Assembly (NCBI GenBank): GCA_025642065.1
Contig: JAODUP010000165.1
Span: 707,501 to 771,500 of the forward strand
DNA from: Paralvinella palmiformis
Lineage: Eukaryota > Annelida > Polychaeta > Terebellida > Alvinellidae
Length of the DNA stretch: 64,000 nucleotides
Direction: 5' to 3'
The notes under the pieces were generated by a model that made no database searches, was not told the DNA's origin, and saw nothing but the letters and a program-made list of their open reading frames with translations. The translations under genes and the position numbers were made by a program. This document shows, in pieces, positions 10,739-20,370 of this stretch; position 1 is the stretch's first letter, and every line of letters begins with the position of its first letter.

Positions 10739-10813
10739 ATGGTGAATTATTACTGTGTCGTTGGTTGCATAAGCCGTGGGAATAAAAGTAATACAAAGGG
10801 AAACTTTCCATCG
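10739..10813 (+). CDS. THAP-type zinc-finger first exon (inside P-like element)
   Basis: The ATG at 10739 reads MVNYYCVVGCISRGNKSNTK, then GNFPS, and stops at a strong splice donor (TCG|GTAAGT at 10814). The start M-V-x-x-x-C-x3-C followed by a basic, Asn/Lys-rich stretch and F-P is the N-terminal half of the C2CH THAP domain. That domain binds DNA and forms the amino end of P-element transposases as well as many host proteins. The usual His before the F-P motif is not evident. The second Cys-His pair would be in the next exon, which is missing here because only about 360 bp remain before the right TIR. Context argues for a transposase remnant rather than a host gene. Confidence 0.55.
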
Positions 10814-11174
10814 GTAAGTATAAGGAACACATTTAAAATAGCTGTTAATGCGTTGGTTTTGGAGCGGGAAATTCAGCTTAACTATTATTATACTTAGCCT
10901 GTTCGACCACCCCCCCCCCTGCTGTCTCTGGCTTTTGATGCCAACTAAGCTAGATCTATGGACTTGAATAAACGATATTTACACATTTGATGACATATAA
11001 TAGGATAGTAATAACACAGATTGTCTGCACATACAAAATTATAATGCATACATCACAATAAATGTCCGTATTCATTGGTTCAAAACGCGAAGGGCAGCCT
11101 CCCCAACGTTGCTTTTTACCACTACCGGAAGTCAGCGCTGTTAGGTCATGGTGGCCCATTCAAAGCACTACTGA

Positions 11175-11205
11175 GTGCTCGGTCTAGTTTTCTTTCAGGT
11201 CAATG
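11175..11205 (-). repeat. Right 31-bp TIR of P-like element
   Basis: Reverse complement of the left TIR, with a single G/A difference near the inner end. Followed by AGAATATC, the right copy of the target duplication. Confidence 0.85.
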
Positions 11206-11245
11206 AGAATATCAACGGGGGAACATTCTTTGCCACACTGAGTTA

Positions 11246-11570
11246 GCTCACATCCGTGGGTTTATTTCTCTCGTATTCGGTGATGTTCGTACGTTTAAAA
11301 GCGATATTTTACGATCAAATAATAAAAATTATTCCAATTTATACTTGTCAATTTTTTAGGAAAGGCGACTAATGGTTGTAATTATGTTATCAAGGACTGG
11401 CCTATATTCGTAATGCGTTCTGTTATCAAGGTGTCTTCTAAATACCACCAGAAAAGCGAACTCGTCGAGCATTACGTCATTTAGTTCTTGAAGAGTTCAT
11501 TTTCCATCTCATTAATTATTGAAATTGATTTTTACTTCAATTCATCAGGCAGAATGTATTTCCTCTCACG
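11246..11570. other. No recognised feature
   Basis: AT-rich sequence with no motif or repeat match seen. Confidence 0.4.
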
Positions 11571-11625
11571 AGCATGTGCATGTGTGTGTGTTTGTGTGTG
11601 TGCGCGCGTGCTTGCGCGCGCATTA
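11571..11625. repeat. (TG)n/(GC)n tract
   Basis: TGTGTGTG followed by TGCGCGCGTGCTTGCGCGCG; alternating and Z-DNA prone. Confidence 0.85.
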
Positions 11626-11846
11626 GTTTGCGACTTCCTCGTCCCAAATCCAGATTATGTCGTTCAGATCATCGAGTACGCTAATCTCCTGAACAACACT
11701 CCCTGTTATCAGTAGAGAGGCACACTCGGGTCGAAATGATTGAGTGCCATAACCCGGATATTTCATATTTGTTGTAGACATTCTTCTTGTCACATCCCTT
11801 CCCTCGTATCCTCCGCGTTTCCGTCGTTACCATTTGATCACATGAT

Positions 11847-12094
11847 CTATCTAATCCGCATCACATGACCGCCGAACCGGGCGTCGCCGATTCCCCGATG
11901 TGTAACTATGATGACTTCAGATTTCGTGTCAACGACAATACGTCTTTCGTCTGTTCGGTTCCACAAACAATCGTTGAATCGCGTGTCCGCGTATTGGTCG
12001 CAACATAAATCAGGCATCCAGTGAACTGTGCAGCTGGTCAGAGAATCCCCGTTACAGCTGCCATATACGCCGTCGGTTTGAGTTGCTGATGAGA
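11847..12094 (-). other. Open frame in CpG-rich DNA, possible Cys-rich exon
   Basis: On the minus strand an acceptor-like ATATCCAG precedes an open frame of about 80 codons. It includes VYGSCNGDSLTSCTVHWMPD, then LCCDQYADTRFNDCLWN, and ends at a TAG at 11849-11847. The region is richer in CpG than its surroundings, and the frame has six cysteines within about 35 residues, as secreted domains often do. There is no family match and the length is within what chance allows, so this is only a candidate exon. Confidence 0.15.
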
Positions 12095-12269
12095 CTGGAT
12101 ATGTTTATTGGAAGCCGTGAGAATGATAAGAAGGGGTCGTCTCAAATTATCACAGAACATTAATCTTATTGTGACAACTGTTTGTTTGGGAAGAAGTGTA
12201 GTATTCATTTAACTTTGTGCGTTTCTTTTTCATACTACTGCTTCCATTACTACTGCTACAATAAAAATA

Positions 12270-12355
12270 TAACGATAACAATGACAACAACAACTACTAC
12301 TACTACTACTTCTACTACAACAACTACTACTAATACTACTACTACTACCAGTACC
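12270..12355. repeat. (ACT)n/(ACA)n microsatellite
   Basis: Interrupted ACT and ACAACA triplets. Confidence 0.9.
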
Positions 12356-12624
12356 ACTTCTCTTTATTGTATGAGTGATGTGAATATACTGTTTATTTAT
12401 GTATTTTATGTATTTGAATGCGTGTTTCTCTGGTTGTCTGGCTTATTTCAGTTTGTTTATTTATATAGGTTCGCGTACGTTTGTTTGCGTGTGGGTGCTT
12501 TCATGTCTGTGTGTACGAGTGTACATACAGATGACGTCATTGACAATTATAAGATCAATAAATTTAAGAAACGTTAATGTTTGCGGCCATTTGTGTCCGC
12601 TGAATAGGCCGACCAGCCTATAAA
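12356..12624. other. No recognised gene
   Basis: The long open frame across this stretch is largely a translation of the ACT microsatellite and lacks any domain. Confidence 0.5.
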
Positions 12625-12736
12625 TATAACGAGGCGAAGTGAACGATGAAACACCAACAACACATAGCTCGACAGAGATTTGAAACTAGATGCTACAAGT
12701 CTCGGGCCATCTGCTCTACCAGTTAGGCCATGAAGA
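12625..12736 (-). mobile_element. tRNA-derived SINE, 3'-truncated
   Basis: The minus strand reads CATGGCCTAACTGGTAGAGC (A box), then a decayed B box (AGTTTCAAATCTC), then the start of the common body (GTGTTTCATCGTTCACTTCG). The distal body and tail are missing. Confidence 0.65.
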
Positions 12737-12845
12737 CGTTCTTAAAATGGAAAAGAAACAGACAAATATTTGACAATTTTTCGAATATCAATTCATTCTG
12801 TGTTTATTTGATCCAAACAATTAAAGGGATACACTATCCTCAACA

Positions 12846-13035
12846 GGGCTCCGTGGTCTAGCGTTAGCGTGTTGTACCACGGATCACTACCACCCGTGTT
12901 CGAATCTCGGCTTTGGCATATCTGAAGGGTGTTTCATCTTTGAATTTCGCTTCATTACCTTTAAAGCGTGCTCGGCCCATTTAGCCTACCAATTGCACAA
13001 AGGTAGCCGTAAAACATCAATCATCATCATCATCA
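12846..13035 (+). mobile_element. tRNA-derived SINE (family S1), full length
   Basis: The head GGGCTCCGTGGTCTAGCGTT is followed by the B box GTTCGAATCTC and the body GAAGGGTGTTTCATC. Then come GGCCCATTTAGCCTACC, GCCGTAAAAC and the (ATC)n tail. One of the better-preserved copies. Confidence 0.85.
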
Positions 13036-13928
13036 AAAGGTACGAATGCTGGAAAATAATAATTAAATGTCTTTCGGTTTATTAGAAGGTACGTACGTAG
13101 GTAAGCATGTGTACAGGAATGCACGTACAGCACTTACCACAACAAGCACCACTGGACAACGATGCTAATCATTAATAAAGCTTAGCTTAGACGGGAATTG
13201 AAAACTTTAGATAACGAATTCAACTGTAAAAACAAACTAACGCTGTAGAACAAAACTAACACAAATCCTCGGCTATAGTTACTGGATTGCTCAACATGGC
13301 AACATACAAGACAAAGTGATCAAAATAGACAGGTTGTATATATTACAAAATAATCAACACATATACTGAACTGAACTGTAATTTATTTACAATTTCCATT
13401 TACTTGTGAATGCATACATTAGATACAATGCACTAATTGAGCATCCTATTGTTAATGGAGATTGAACGGCCAGTGTAGCGGAACTTCTTTCCCACCAACC
13501 ATAACATATGATATGTATTGTTTCTTATACAAATGTAAAACAAAACGACGAAAGAGGCTGAATGACATAGTCCGGGGCACAACAAAGGGCAGACTGACAG
13601 GGTGATGGGACAATAACATTTGTGTTGTTAGACCAGGTCAGGTAATGTTGCGAAGACAAAGTGATATAATACATTGTTACGTATTATATAAAGGGCTCTC
13701 TTATATGCAATTGAAATAGCATTTTAGATAATACTACTTCACATATTCCATATACAGTGTATATAGACTGGCAACTTTCTTGCAAAGGTGGAGGTGCATC
13801 GTTCAATGTACATTTGATGAGATTGTCTTGTCTGGTGATCTTCCTGGATTTCATAATTAAACCTGTAAGTTTTGTTAAAGGACATAGGTAATATATTAGA
13901 TACATAGTCGTGCATTTCACCTCGTGAA
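13036..13928. other. No recognised gene
   Basis: AT-rich, no repeat match. The minus-strand open frame across 13684-14172 depends on the microsatellite and is not a gene. Confidence 0.5.
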
Positions 13929-13930
13929 TG

Positions 13931-13963
<33 letters not shown>

Positions 13964-14004
13964 CTCTGTGTGTGTGTGTGTGTGTGTATGTGTGTGTGTG
14001 TGTG

Positions 14005-14042
<38 letters not shown>
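13929..14042. repeat. (AT)n-(TG)n compound microsatellite
   Basis: Short TA run followed by about 100 bp of TG with single interruptions. Confidence 0.95.
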
Positions 14043-14043
<1 letters not shown>

Positions 14044-14099
14044 CTTAAACACACGGATCATTATGTGATGGAAATTAGAAGAAAAATGGGCAATTCCAA

Positions 14100-14400
14100 C
14101 GTAAGACGAAATGTTTAAAGGACGAATCATTTCCGTACTCGGCGGATTGTCGTACCTCACATCACTCGTCATTGTGCCGAAACGTTGGCGGCCTACGTGC
14201 TTAATTCGTCGGTAACCGATTAGAGGTGACCTTCAACCGGTCCGGATAGCGTGAATCGAGTCCCGATCGAGTAATGCAAGTCGTTATGAGATTTGTCCAC
14301 TTCCGTTAGGTGCCGTGTTTACGAGGCAGACAAATGCCAATCTCCGCTAGTCCACAGTTTATCGTCACCGGCTCGACGTCACGCACAAAGCTCTTAGAAC
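14100..14400. other. CpG-rich stretch without recognised exon
   Basis: CpG is frequent (over 25 in 300 bp by eye) compared with neighbouring DNA. Examples are ACTCGGCGG, CGAAACGTTGGCGG and CGAGTCCCGATCGAG. No convincing open frame or splice pair was found. It may be an unmethylated regulatory segment. Confidence 0.25.
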
Positions 14401-14914
14401 TAATGAAGAAGATTTATCTCTACAGCAGTCATCAGTAACCAATGAACCGTGACGGCTAGAATCAGTTAGCGGATAGAATATGTTGGCCGGGAGACGCGAT
14501 TGCGTCATATAATGGGAGATTCGAACTTGGTAGCAAGAACTCTGTTTAGCAAGTAATAAATTAATAGAGAAATGTATATTCAAATCCACATTACAGCTAA
14601 TGGTTTGAAGCATTTCACGTGACAGGATGAAGGTCAGATGTCAATGAAGACAAATAGAATGACATTATTGATGTGTTTATCTACTAGAGTAGTAACAACT
14701 ACGTGTAAGAATGGCTTTATAGACGTTGTTCTAGGTATTCGTGGGTATTTATGTTCAGGTAATCAAAATCGGACACCATCGTGTTAAGAATGATTAGTTT
14801 GACGTGTTTCGGCACAATTATGTTAAATATATATATCTAGCCTTCTGCACTTGATTTTAGTCAAACTGATCATATATCATATATTATGGAAAAAAGTAAT
14901 TTGTAAATAAAATA
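14401..14914. other. No recognised feature
   Basis: AT-rich sequence. The 82-codon minus-strand frame 14613-14365 has no family resemblance. Confidence 0.4.
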
Positions 14915-15110
14915 AGATGATGATGATGATGATGATTGATGATTTACGACCACTTTTGTGCACAAGGTAGGCTAAATGGGCCGAGCGACTTCCAAAGGTA
15001 ATGAAGCGAAGTCAAAGATTAAACACCCTTCAGATATTCCCAGACCGAGATTCGAACTCAGGTGGTAGTGATCTGTGATTCAACGCGCTAGCAGTTAGAC
15101 CAGCTAAGCC
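14915..15110 (-). mobile_element. tRNA-derived SINE (family S1), full length
   Basis: The plus strand starts with the (GAT)n tail, then ACGACCACTTTTGTGCAC, GGTAGGCTAAATGGGCCGAG and the B-box complement GAGATTCGAACTC. It ends in the head (GTTAGACCAGCTAAGCC). Confidence 0.85.
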
Positions 15111-15362
15111 GATGATATGTTCATTTCATCGGAAATCAGATTCGGAACAATCTGTCCTTCAGAAAGTATACAGATCATTTCGATCGGCTACATCTTGAAG
15201 TTTGTCGGATTATAGCTGTAAGATTATAGCGAGTTTCGAATATTAAAATTAATTAATCGTTGCTCAAATGTGATCAGAGCTTTCAATAAATATGCATCAT
15301 GCTGTAGAGTTGTTGGCCATTGAAAGTTAATCCTCTCTGAATGAACTACCTCGGGCTGTAAC
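15111..15362. other. No recognised feature
   Basis: No motif or repeat match seen. Confidence 0.4.
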
Positions 15363-15408
15363 CGGCCCATTTAGCCTACCATATACACGAAAGCGGCCGT
15401 AAGACACG

Positions 15409-15446
<38 letters not shown>
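15363..15446 (+). mobile_element. SINE S1 3' fragment
   Basis: Only the last part is present: CGGCCCATTTAGCCTACC, GCGGCCGTAAGAC and a long (ATC)n tail. The 5' truncation suits LINE-driven retrotransposition. Confidence 0.75.
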
Positions 15447-15567
15447 CCTCGAGTTGTAACAGTCTCTTTAACTCTACATCAGATGGAAACATTCGAATGG
15501 CATAAGGCAATCAGCCAGTTTTATTGATAAAACTGCTGACTATCAAGTCAAACTGCTATATACATTA

Positions 15568-15675
15568 TTTGGGGTATTATTATATTACATATTGATTGTT
15601 CAGCGCCTTTGAATGGCTCCTGCTAGTAAGGGTGCTTTATTAAATATACATTATTATTATTATTATTATTATTAT
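15568..15675 (+). mobile_element. CR1/L2-type LINE 3' UTR fragment
   Basis: Same 3' terminus as 5583-5690: TTTGGGGTATTATTATATTAC, then GCGCCTTTGAATGGCTCCTG, then TTTATTAAATATAC and (ATT)n. A short 5'-truncated copy. Confidence 0.8.
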
Positions 15676-16428
15676 AAAGGTTATTATAAAAAATTATCTA
15701 ATAACCAGCACTAAGCACAAAACCAGATATCACCAAATTAATAATACTATTTATATTAGGCAAGAATGAATGTTTCGGTTGGAAAATTTGCTTATAAGGA
15801 GAAACCTTGTAAATATAATAATAATAATTACAAACTTCTATAACGCCAATATCCACAGAAGGAATCGATTACAGTGGCACATCTAATACAGAGGCTAGAT
15901 CGGATTTAGTGAAAACTTAGGAGGAATAGGCAAGTCTGAAAAGGGCAGTTTTCAAGTGGTGACGGAAAGAAACTATGTTATTTGATCCTCTAAGGCTTCT
16001 GTAAGGATTTGATTGTCTTGGACAAAACGTGTACTTTGTTTACCAATATATGGTCAAAGTCAACTATATTATTATTGCGAAAATGTGTATGTTGTTATAC
16101 TAATAATACTTTTCTGTAAGGATTGATGTTTTTAAACATTTTTTGTTCTGTAAATAAATTCCGAATTTTCGAAGGATTTTTGCTAAATATTTCCTTCCTT
16201 TCCCTAAACATATACTATAGGATGATCATATTAAATAACTTCGAATTGTTATTTATTTATTTGCACCTAACAATTATTATATTTCAAACGGCATTTCTTC
16301 CAAACGCTGCCCAGAACAATCACTCACTGATTACCAAAGATGCCAATCCATTTGCTGTTTCGCATGCGATGCTACGAAGGAAGAAATAATGAGATGCATA
16401 TTGAATAGCAAATTTTATGCGCACACAC
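15676..16428. other. AT-rich DNA without recognised feature
   Basis: Short open frames only. Confidence 0.45.
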
Positions 16429-16457
16429 GCACGCTTGCAGGCATGCAGGCACACACA

Positions 16458-16512
<55 letters not shown>
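16429..16512. repeat. (CA)n microsatellite
   Basis: GCACACAC start and more than 25 CA units. Confidence 0.97.
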
Positions 16513-16513
<1 letters not shown>

Positions 16514-16639
16514 CGGGCAATCTTTTTTTCTTAAGTTGTTTTTAGCATATGTTATTTACGCTCATCTATTTCTCCTCAACTAACATTCAGTTGAGTTGAA
16601 TGGTTTACATTGAGAGCTGGTCACTCATTGGAAATTTGG

Positions 16640-16755
16640 TCGAAGGACAACTGTCTGAGCAAACAAATTCCACAAACGCAGGTTTGAGCTGGATTCGAAC
16701 CCACAATCTATAGTTTTACTCTAACCACCGTCTCATCGAAACGCACTACAGTTAC
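16640..16755 (-). mobile_element. tRNA-derived SINE, second family (S2)
   Basis: The minus strand has GTGGTTAGAGTAAAACTATA (A-box region) and a near-perfect B box, GTGGGTTCGAATCCAG, then CTCAAACCTGCGTTTGTGG. Related tRNA-like heads occur at 48580-48690 and 49100-49230. The body differs from S1. Confidence 0.5.
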
Positions 16756-17292
16756 GCGACTGGACCAGTACACACCGGCGAATCATCTTCAGTTTTGCAA
16801 AGATTGTCTCATTCGTCATCGACAAGGTTTTATCTACCTGAGACTCACTCATCTGAACAATCTCGACATCAATGTGCCGACAGGTATTTCTACGTCATTA
16901 CTCTGCAGCATCAACTAAGAAATCATCCCATTTCGGAAATTACTGTCTCCATGACTTAACGAGTAACGTTGTTGGCAACAAACCTCTAGCATCTGGGTTC
17001 CCACTGATCTACTGGCTATATCTAGAGTATCTTTCAATTCGTCTCCATTACCTTTTATAGGTCAGGTGGTTCGTCCGTTTAGTCGACCGAGTACACAAAA
17101 GTAATGGAAAAAAAGGAGATTTGTATATATATATATATTCATTTCAGATTCAAGCATCTTGTAAAAAAAAGGTTCCAGTGGTTTATTCTTCTTTATCTGT
17201 AATATTGTATCTCTTATAAGATTCGGGATGTTGATAAATAGCACCACGTATTTTCAAGATAATTTGTGACGTTCTGCTCTATTAATCGTTCT
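16756..17292. other. No recognised feature
   Basis: Includes a short TATATA run near 17127-17142. No gene or repeat match seen. Confidence 0.4.
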
Positions 17293-17400
17293 AAGAAAAG
17301 TTGATCTAGAGCTGTATATTCCGTGCACTATTTGTGTCTTTGGAGGGACGCCGTTTAGGTGTCTGGCCTGGTTATCCAGCATTTAAATGACTGTAGCAGA
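17293..17400 (+). repeat. Dispersed repeat D, copy 1
   Basis: Nearly identical to 32441-32549: AAGAAAAGTTGATCTAGAGC, CGTGCACTATTTG-GTCTTTG and CTGGCCTGGTTATCCAGCAT, ending TGACTGTAGCAGA. Identity of the family unknown. Copy 2 lies next to unit C and family B. Confidence 0.8.
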
Positions 17401-19103
17401 TTACTTGTTTTTTGTGAGTGTTTTATTTTATCTAGAGGTTGTTCTATTTGTTGTCAGGGAGTCCAAACGTATTTAAAATAATGGAAATCGATCTTTTAGC
17501 AACCATCTCCTCAATGACGTTTGGCATGAAACCAAACATTCATCCTAAATATCACGTGAAGAGTTCATTTGAGAAAATTGGTGATCGGCCAAATTCCTCA
17601 GCGAGAATAAAACAATATTTATGGGAAAATCGAAAGAACGAAAAGAAATGAACACAAAGTCAGCATAATCAGTAGCATGCATTACTTTGGCCAGAACCGT
17701 GTTTTTAAAATAAAGATCTGAGGTCTAAATATTAACACGTTAACGAATACTTCCCTTAAAATACCCTTAAACTTTAGAATAGCTTGAATACCGTTCTCTG
17801 GTGCCAGAGGAGAGCTTGACCGCTACCTATGCTAAATTGGCGAGGTTTCACTTTTTACAGGTCGTGACGAAATAAAAAGTTATGTTCTTTGAATAACATT
17901 CACATTCATTGATTCAGCGGGACATTTTGTTCCACGAGATCCCTCATCATAACACTAATAAACGCGAATTTAATAGGCAATAATTCAACAACCCAAACAT
18001 CGGTTAGCTATCTTGGCAACCTGTCGTTTGATCATGTGACACTGAAAATACAACTACGAATACACTGTCGCGCAAAATAATGTTCCATACTACAATTTAA
18101 TCAATTTAAGCACAACTTAACAATACAAGCCTATGATTGCCCTTATGTCCATAATATTGCTGAGGTACAAGCCGTAAAATTAATTATATCATGGAGATCG
18201 ATTAACACGTGGTGCTACAAACTCGCTCTAAATATTTTGCCGGATGGTATATTTATTTAGGATTGCATAATCAAATCAACGCAGTCATCATGCGCATGCG
18301 CAACTGTTACGGAATTTCAGCGTTCGCATGCGTATTTCTAACGGAACTTTATTTTATCATTGCTGTATGCGAACACAGGTAACAGATAAATTGATCAATT
18401 TCTTGTCTTTAATGATATCGAATCTGTGCAGAAAGTGTGCCAATTGGATTATATACATTTGGAGTAACATAATTACTTGAAATCAAAAGCTGCCAATGGG
18501 TAGCGTATTGGTCCTACTTAGAACAGGGCCATACATTAGCTAACTCGGGATAAGCAGAAATCGCGTTTTTCTCCCCGAAACAACCGACAAAAACCTCTAA
18601 AATACACCAGATCATCAGACATTTAACATTCATATATTTTACCATCCCGCCTATTCATTCTAGTCTACTATAGATCATGGCCACGCATTCATTTTGAAAC
18701 TCTGTTGGTTTTTGCCTGATGATTATTCCAATGGTACATTCTAACTGACGCATATTTTTCACATATTACTGTCCCCATAAATCAGATAACATAATGCACT
18801 GGACGACCCTGGTTAGCTCACTCAACTTCTGGTAAAGCGTTCACGTAGGAAAGCGCTAACGTCTCAGCCATCATTTGCCACATTGTAGATAGAGACGTGA
18901 ATGTCATTTTCTGGCTGATGTCGCTGTTTTTAATTGGGTCGCTCAATATCAGCTGACGGGCTTTATCTGATGGAATTTATTATCTTTATCTTCACAAAAG
19001 ATTACTGATTCCTGGAAACGATTTGACTTTGTCTACAACATTTTTTGGGGTAGTTTTGGTGTGTTTGTGTTTTCTATGTGTATTTCTATGTGTGTCCTAA
19101 CAA
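17401..19103. other. AT-rich DNA without recognised gene
   Basis: No coding or repeat match. It contains an NRF1-like palindrome (18291-18302). Near 18960-18990 a few TTATC motifs cluster, which is weak. Confidence 0.4.
18291..18302. promoter_or_regulatory. Perfect NRF1-type palindrome
   Basis: TGCGCATGCGCA matches the consensus for the NRF1 factor family. The surrounding DNA is not CpG-rich, so functional relevance is uncertain. Confidence 0.25.
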
Positions 19104-19256
19104 ACTGACTGAGTGACTGACTAACTGACTGACTGACTGACTGACTTACTTACTTACTGACTAGCTCACTGACAGACTGACAGACAGACTGACTGACTGA
19201 CTGACTGACTGACTGACTGACTGACTCACTTACTCACTCATTCAATCACTCACTCG
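19104..19256. repeat. (ACTG)n/(ACTT)n/(ACTC)n microsatellite
   Basis: A tetranucleotide array with GACT, TACT and CACT variants. Confidence 0.93.
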
Positions 19257-19456
19257 CTATTAACAAATATCATATATGTCCTTAAAGTTCATTAGTTCAG
19301 TTGAGTATAATCAACCTCTATGTAGAGTTCACGGCTAATGTTTATATAATTAGTATATGTAACAATAATTTTAGAATAAAATATTTATTTTACTTTATGT
19401 AATAGCAAGGATACTTCTGTTCCTTAAGTAAAATGGGATATAACTAAATCGATTAT
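19257..19456. other. No recognised feature
   Basis: AT-rich sequence, no motif. Confidence 0.4.
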
Positions 19457-19549
19457 TAGTATTTATTATTATTATTATTATTTTATTTATTTATTTACTA
19501 TTATTATTATTTTTGTTTGTTGTCATTGTTGTTGTTGTTGTTGTTGTTA
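19457..19549. repeat. (ATT)n/(GTT)n microsatellite
   Basis: ATT run, TTTA run and GTT run in succession. Confidence 0.9.
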
Positions 19550-20019
19550 TAATAATTACAATGTCTATTAAAACAATTACTATATCTTGCTGACTAGAGA
19601 AAATGTAGCATTGGATTACATGATGCAAGACAATAATAATAATAAGTTTGAGGAAGCAACCTGGACACCCCCCTCCCTCCCAAACAAATACTCTCTATCT
19701 ATCTATCTATCCCCCTCTCCCAGCTCTCTTTTGGTCCATATCATTTTATATAATTTAGTTTCAGTATGAACGTCTTCACGTTACTGTCAGTGTTATATTA
19801 TAATGACGCTAGTTAAGAATTTCCGAAGTAAAAAGAGACAGTTGTTGTTTTTAGTTCCGTGTCAGGATATGGACTACTTTATCCCGGTATCCTCCTGGAT
19901 TGACTACTGGTTGATAAAAAGGTAGACTTTACATCAGTTGGTCGAAAACGTACGAGTTTCGACGGCAATTAAATGTAAAACGATAGCACATACTGTCAAT
20001 TGTTGACATCTAATACACT
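19550..20019. other. No recognised gene
   Basis: Contains a short (ATCT)n at 19694-19712. Otherwise plain sequence. Confidence 0.4.
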
Positions 20020-20061
20020 ATCACACACACACATACACACACACACACAAACATACACACA

Positions 20062-20102
<41 letters not shown>

Positions 20103-20126
20103 ACACACACATACACACACACACAC
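20020..20126. repeat. (CA)n microsatellite with ATA interruptions
   Basis: CA run broken several times by CATACA. Confidence 0.97.
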
Positions 20127-20158
20127 ATTGTGTTCTTGTCACAATATCACAAGTACAG
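20127..20158 (+). repeat. 32-bp copy of Penelope endonuclease sequence
   Basis: Identical to 21035-21066 (ATTGTGTTCTTGTCACAATA then TCACAAGTACAG), which lies just before the GIY-YIG domain of the same element. The fragment joins directly to the 5' flank shared with copy 2, where the joining sequence is different. Confidence 0.85.
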
Positions 20159-20275
20159 ATGTGTAGTATGGTGTGTTTTGTGATGTGTTTTGTGATGTAT
20201 GAGAAAGCCCCTTTCAATATTATATTGCAGATTTTAATGTTATTGTATGCTAATTTAAATACCACACACACACGC
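20159..20275 (+). repeat. Penelope 5' flank shared with 29054-29170
   Basis: TGTGTAGTATGGTGTGTTTT then GTGATGTATGAGAAAGCCCC then TTTAAATACCACACAC. It is essentially the same in both blocks, including the following CA/CGCG microsatellite, so the duplicated unit starts upstream of the (AT)n array. Confidence 0.85.
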
Positions 20276-20308
20276 GCGCATACACACCCACGCACACACG
20301 CACGTTCG

Positions 20309-20310
<2 letters not shown>

Positions 20311-20357
<47 letters not shown>
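20311..20357. repeat. (AT)n at the Penelope 5' truncation point
   Basis: AT dinucleotide run ending in ATATTATTATTA immediately before reverse-transcriptase coding sequence. The homologous array in copy 2 is far longer. Confidence 0.95.
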
Positions 20358-20362
<5 letters not shown>

Positions 20363-20370
20363 TATTATTA

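Larger units (their letters stand above)
10626..11205 (+). mobile_element. Miniature P-element-like transposon with THAP exon
   Basis: The 580-bp segment is bounded by 31-bp inverted repeats (10626-10656 and 11175-11205, one mismatch) that start with CA. Flanks are GGAATATC on the left and AGAATATC on the right, an 8-bp target duplication with one change. An empty copy of the host repeat at 9858-9985 confirms the insertion limits. Subterminal sequence is also mirrored: ACTTCCGGTCGTGG near 10687 against ACTTCCGGTAGTGG on the minus strand near 11130. Inside lies a plus-strand THAP-like exon. Known P elements have 31-bp TIRs, 8-bp duplications and an N-terminal THAP domain, so all three traits fit. 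No transposase catalytic region remains, so the element is non-autonomous. Assignment to the P superfamily is inference. Confidence 0.65.
10503..11245 (+). repeat. Dispersed repeat G, copy interrupted by P-like element
   Basis: The left part (10503-10625) and right part (11206-11245) align to adjacent positions of the uninterrupted copy at 9858-9985. The left part also has about 45 bp (10544-10590) absent from the other copy. Confidence 0.75.

Noticed and set aside
12182..12577. 131-codon open frame with poly-Thr
   Set aside because: It is a translation of an (ACT)n microsatellite with AT-rich flanks and has no domain.
13684..14172. 162-codon minus-strand open frame
   Set aside because: The centre is poly-(HT) from a (TG)n array and the flanks are unremarkable; microsatellites suppress stop codons.
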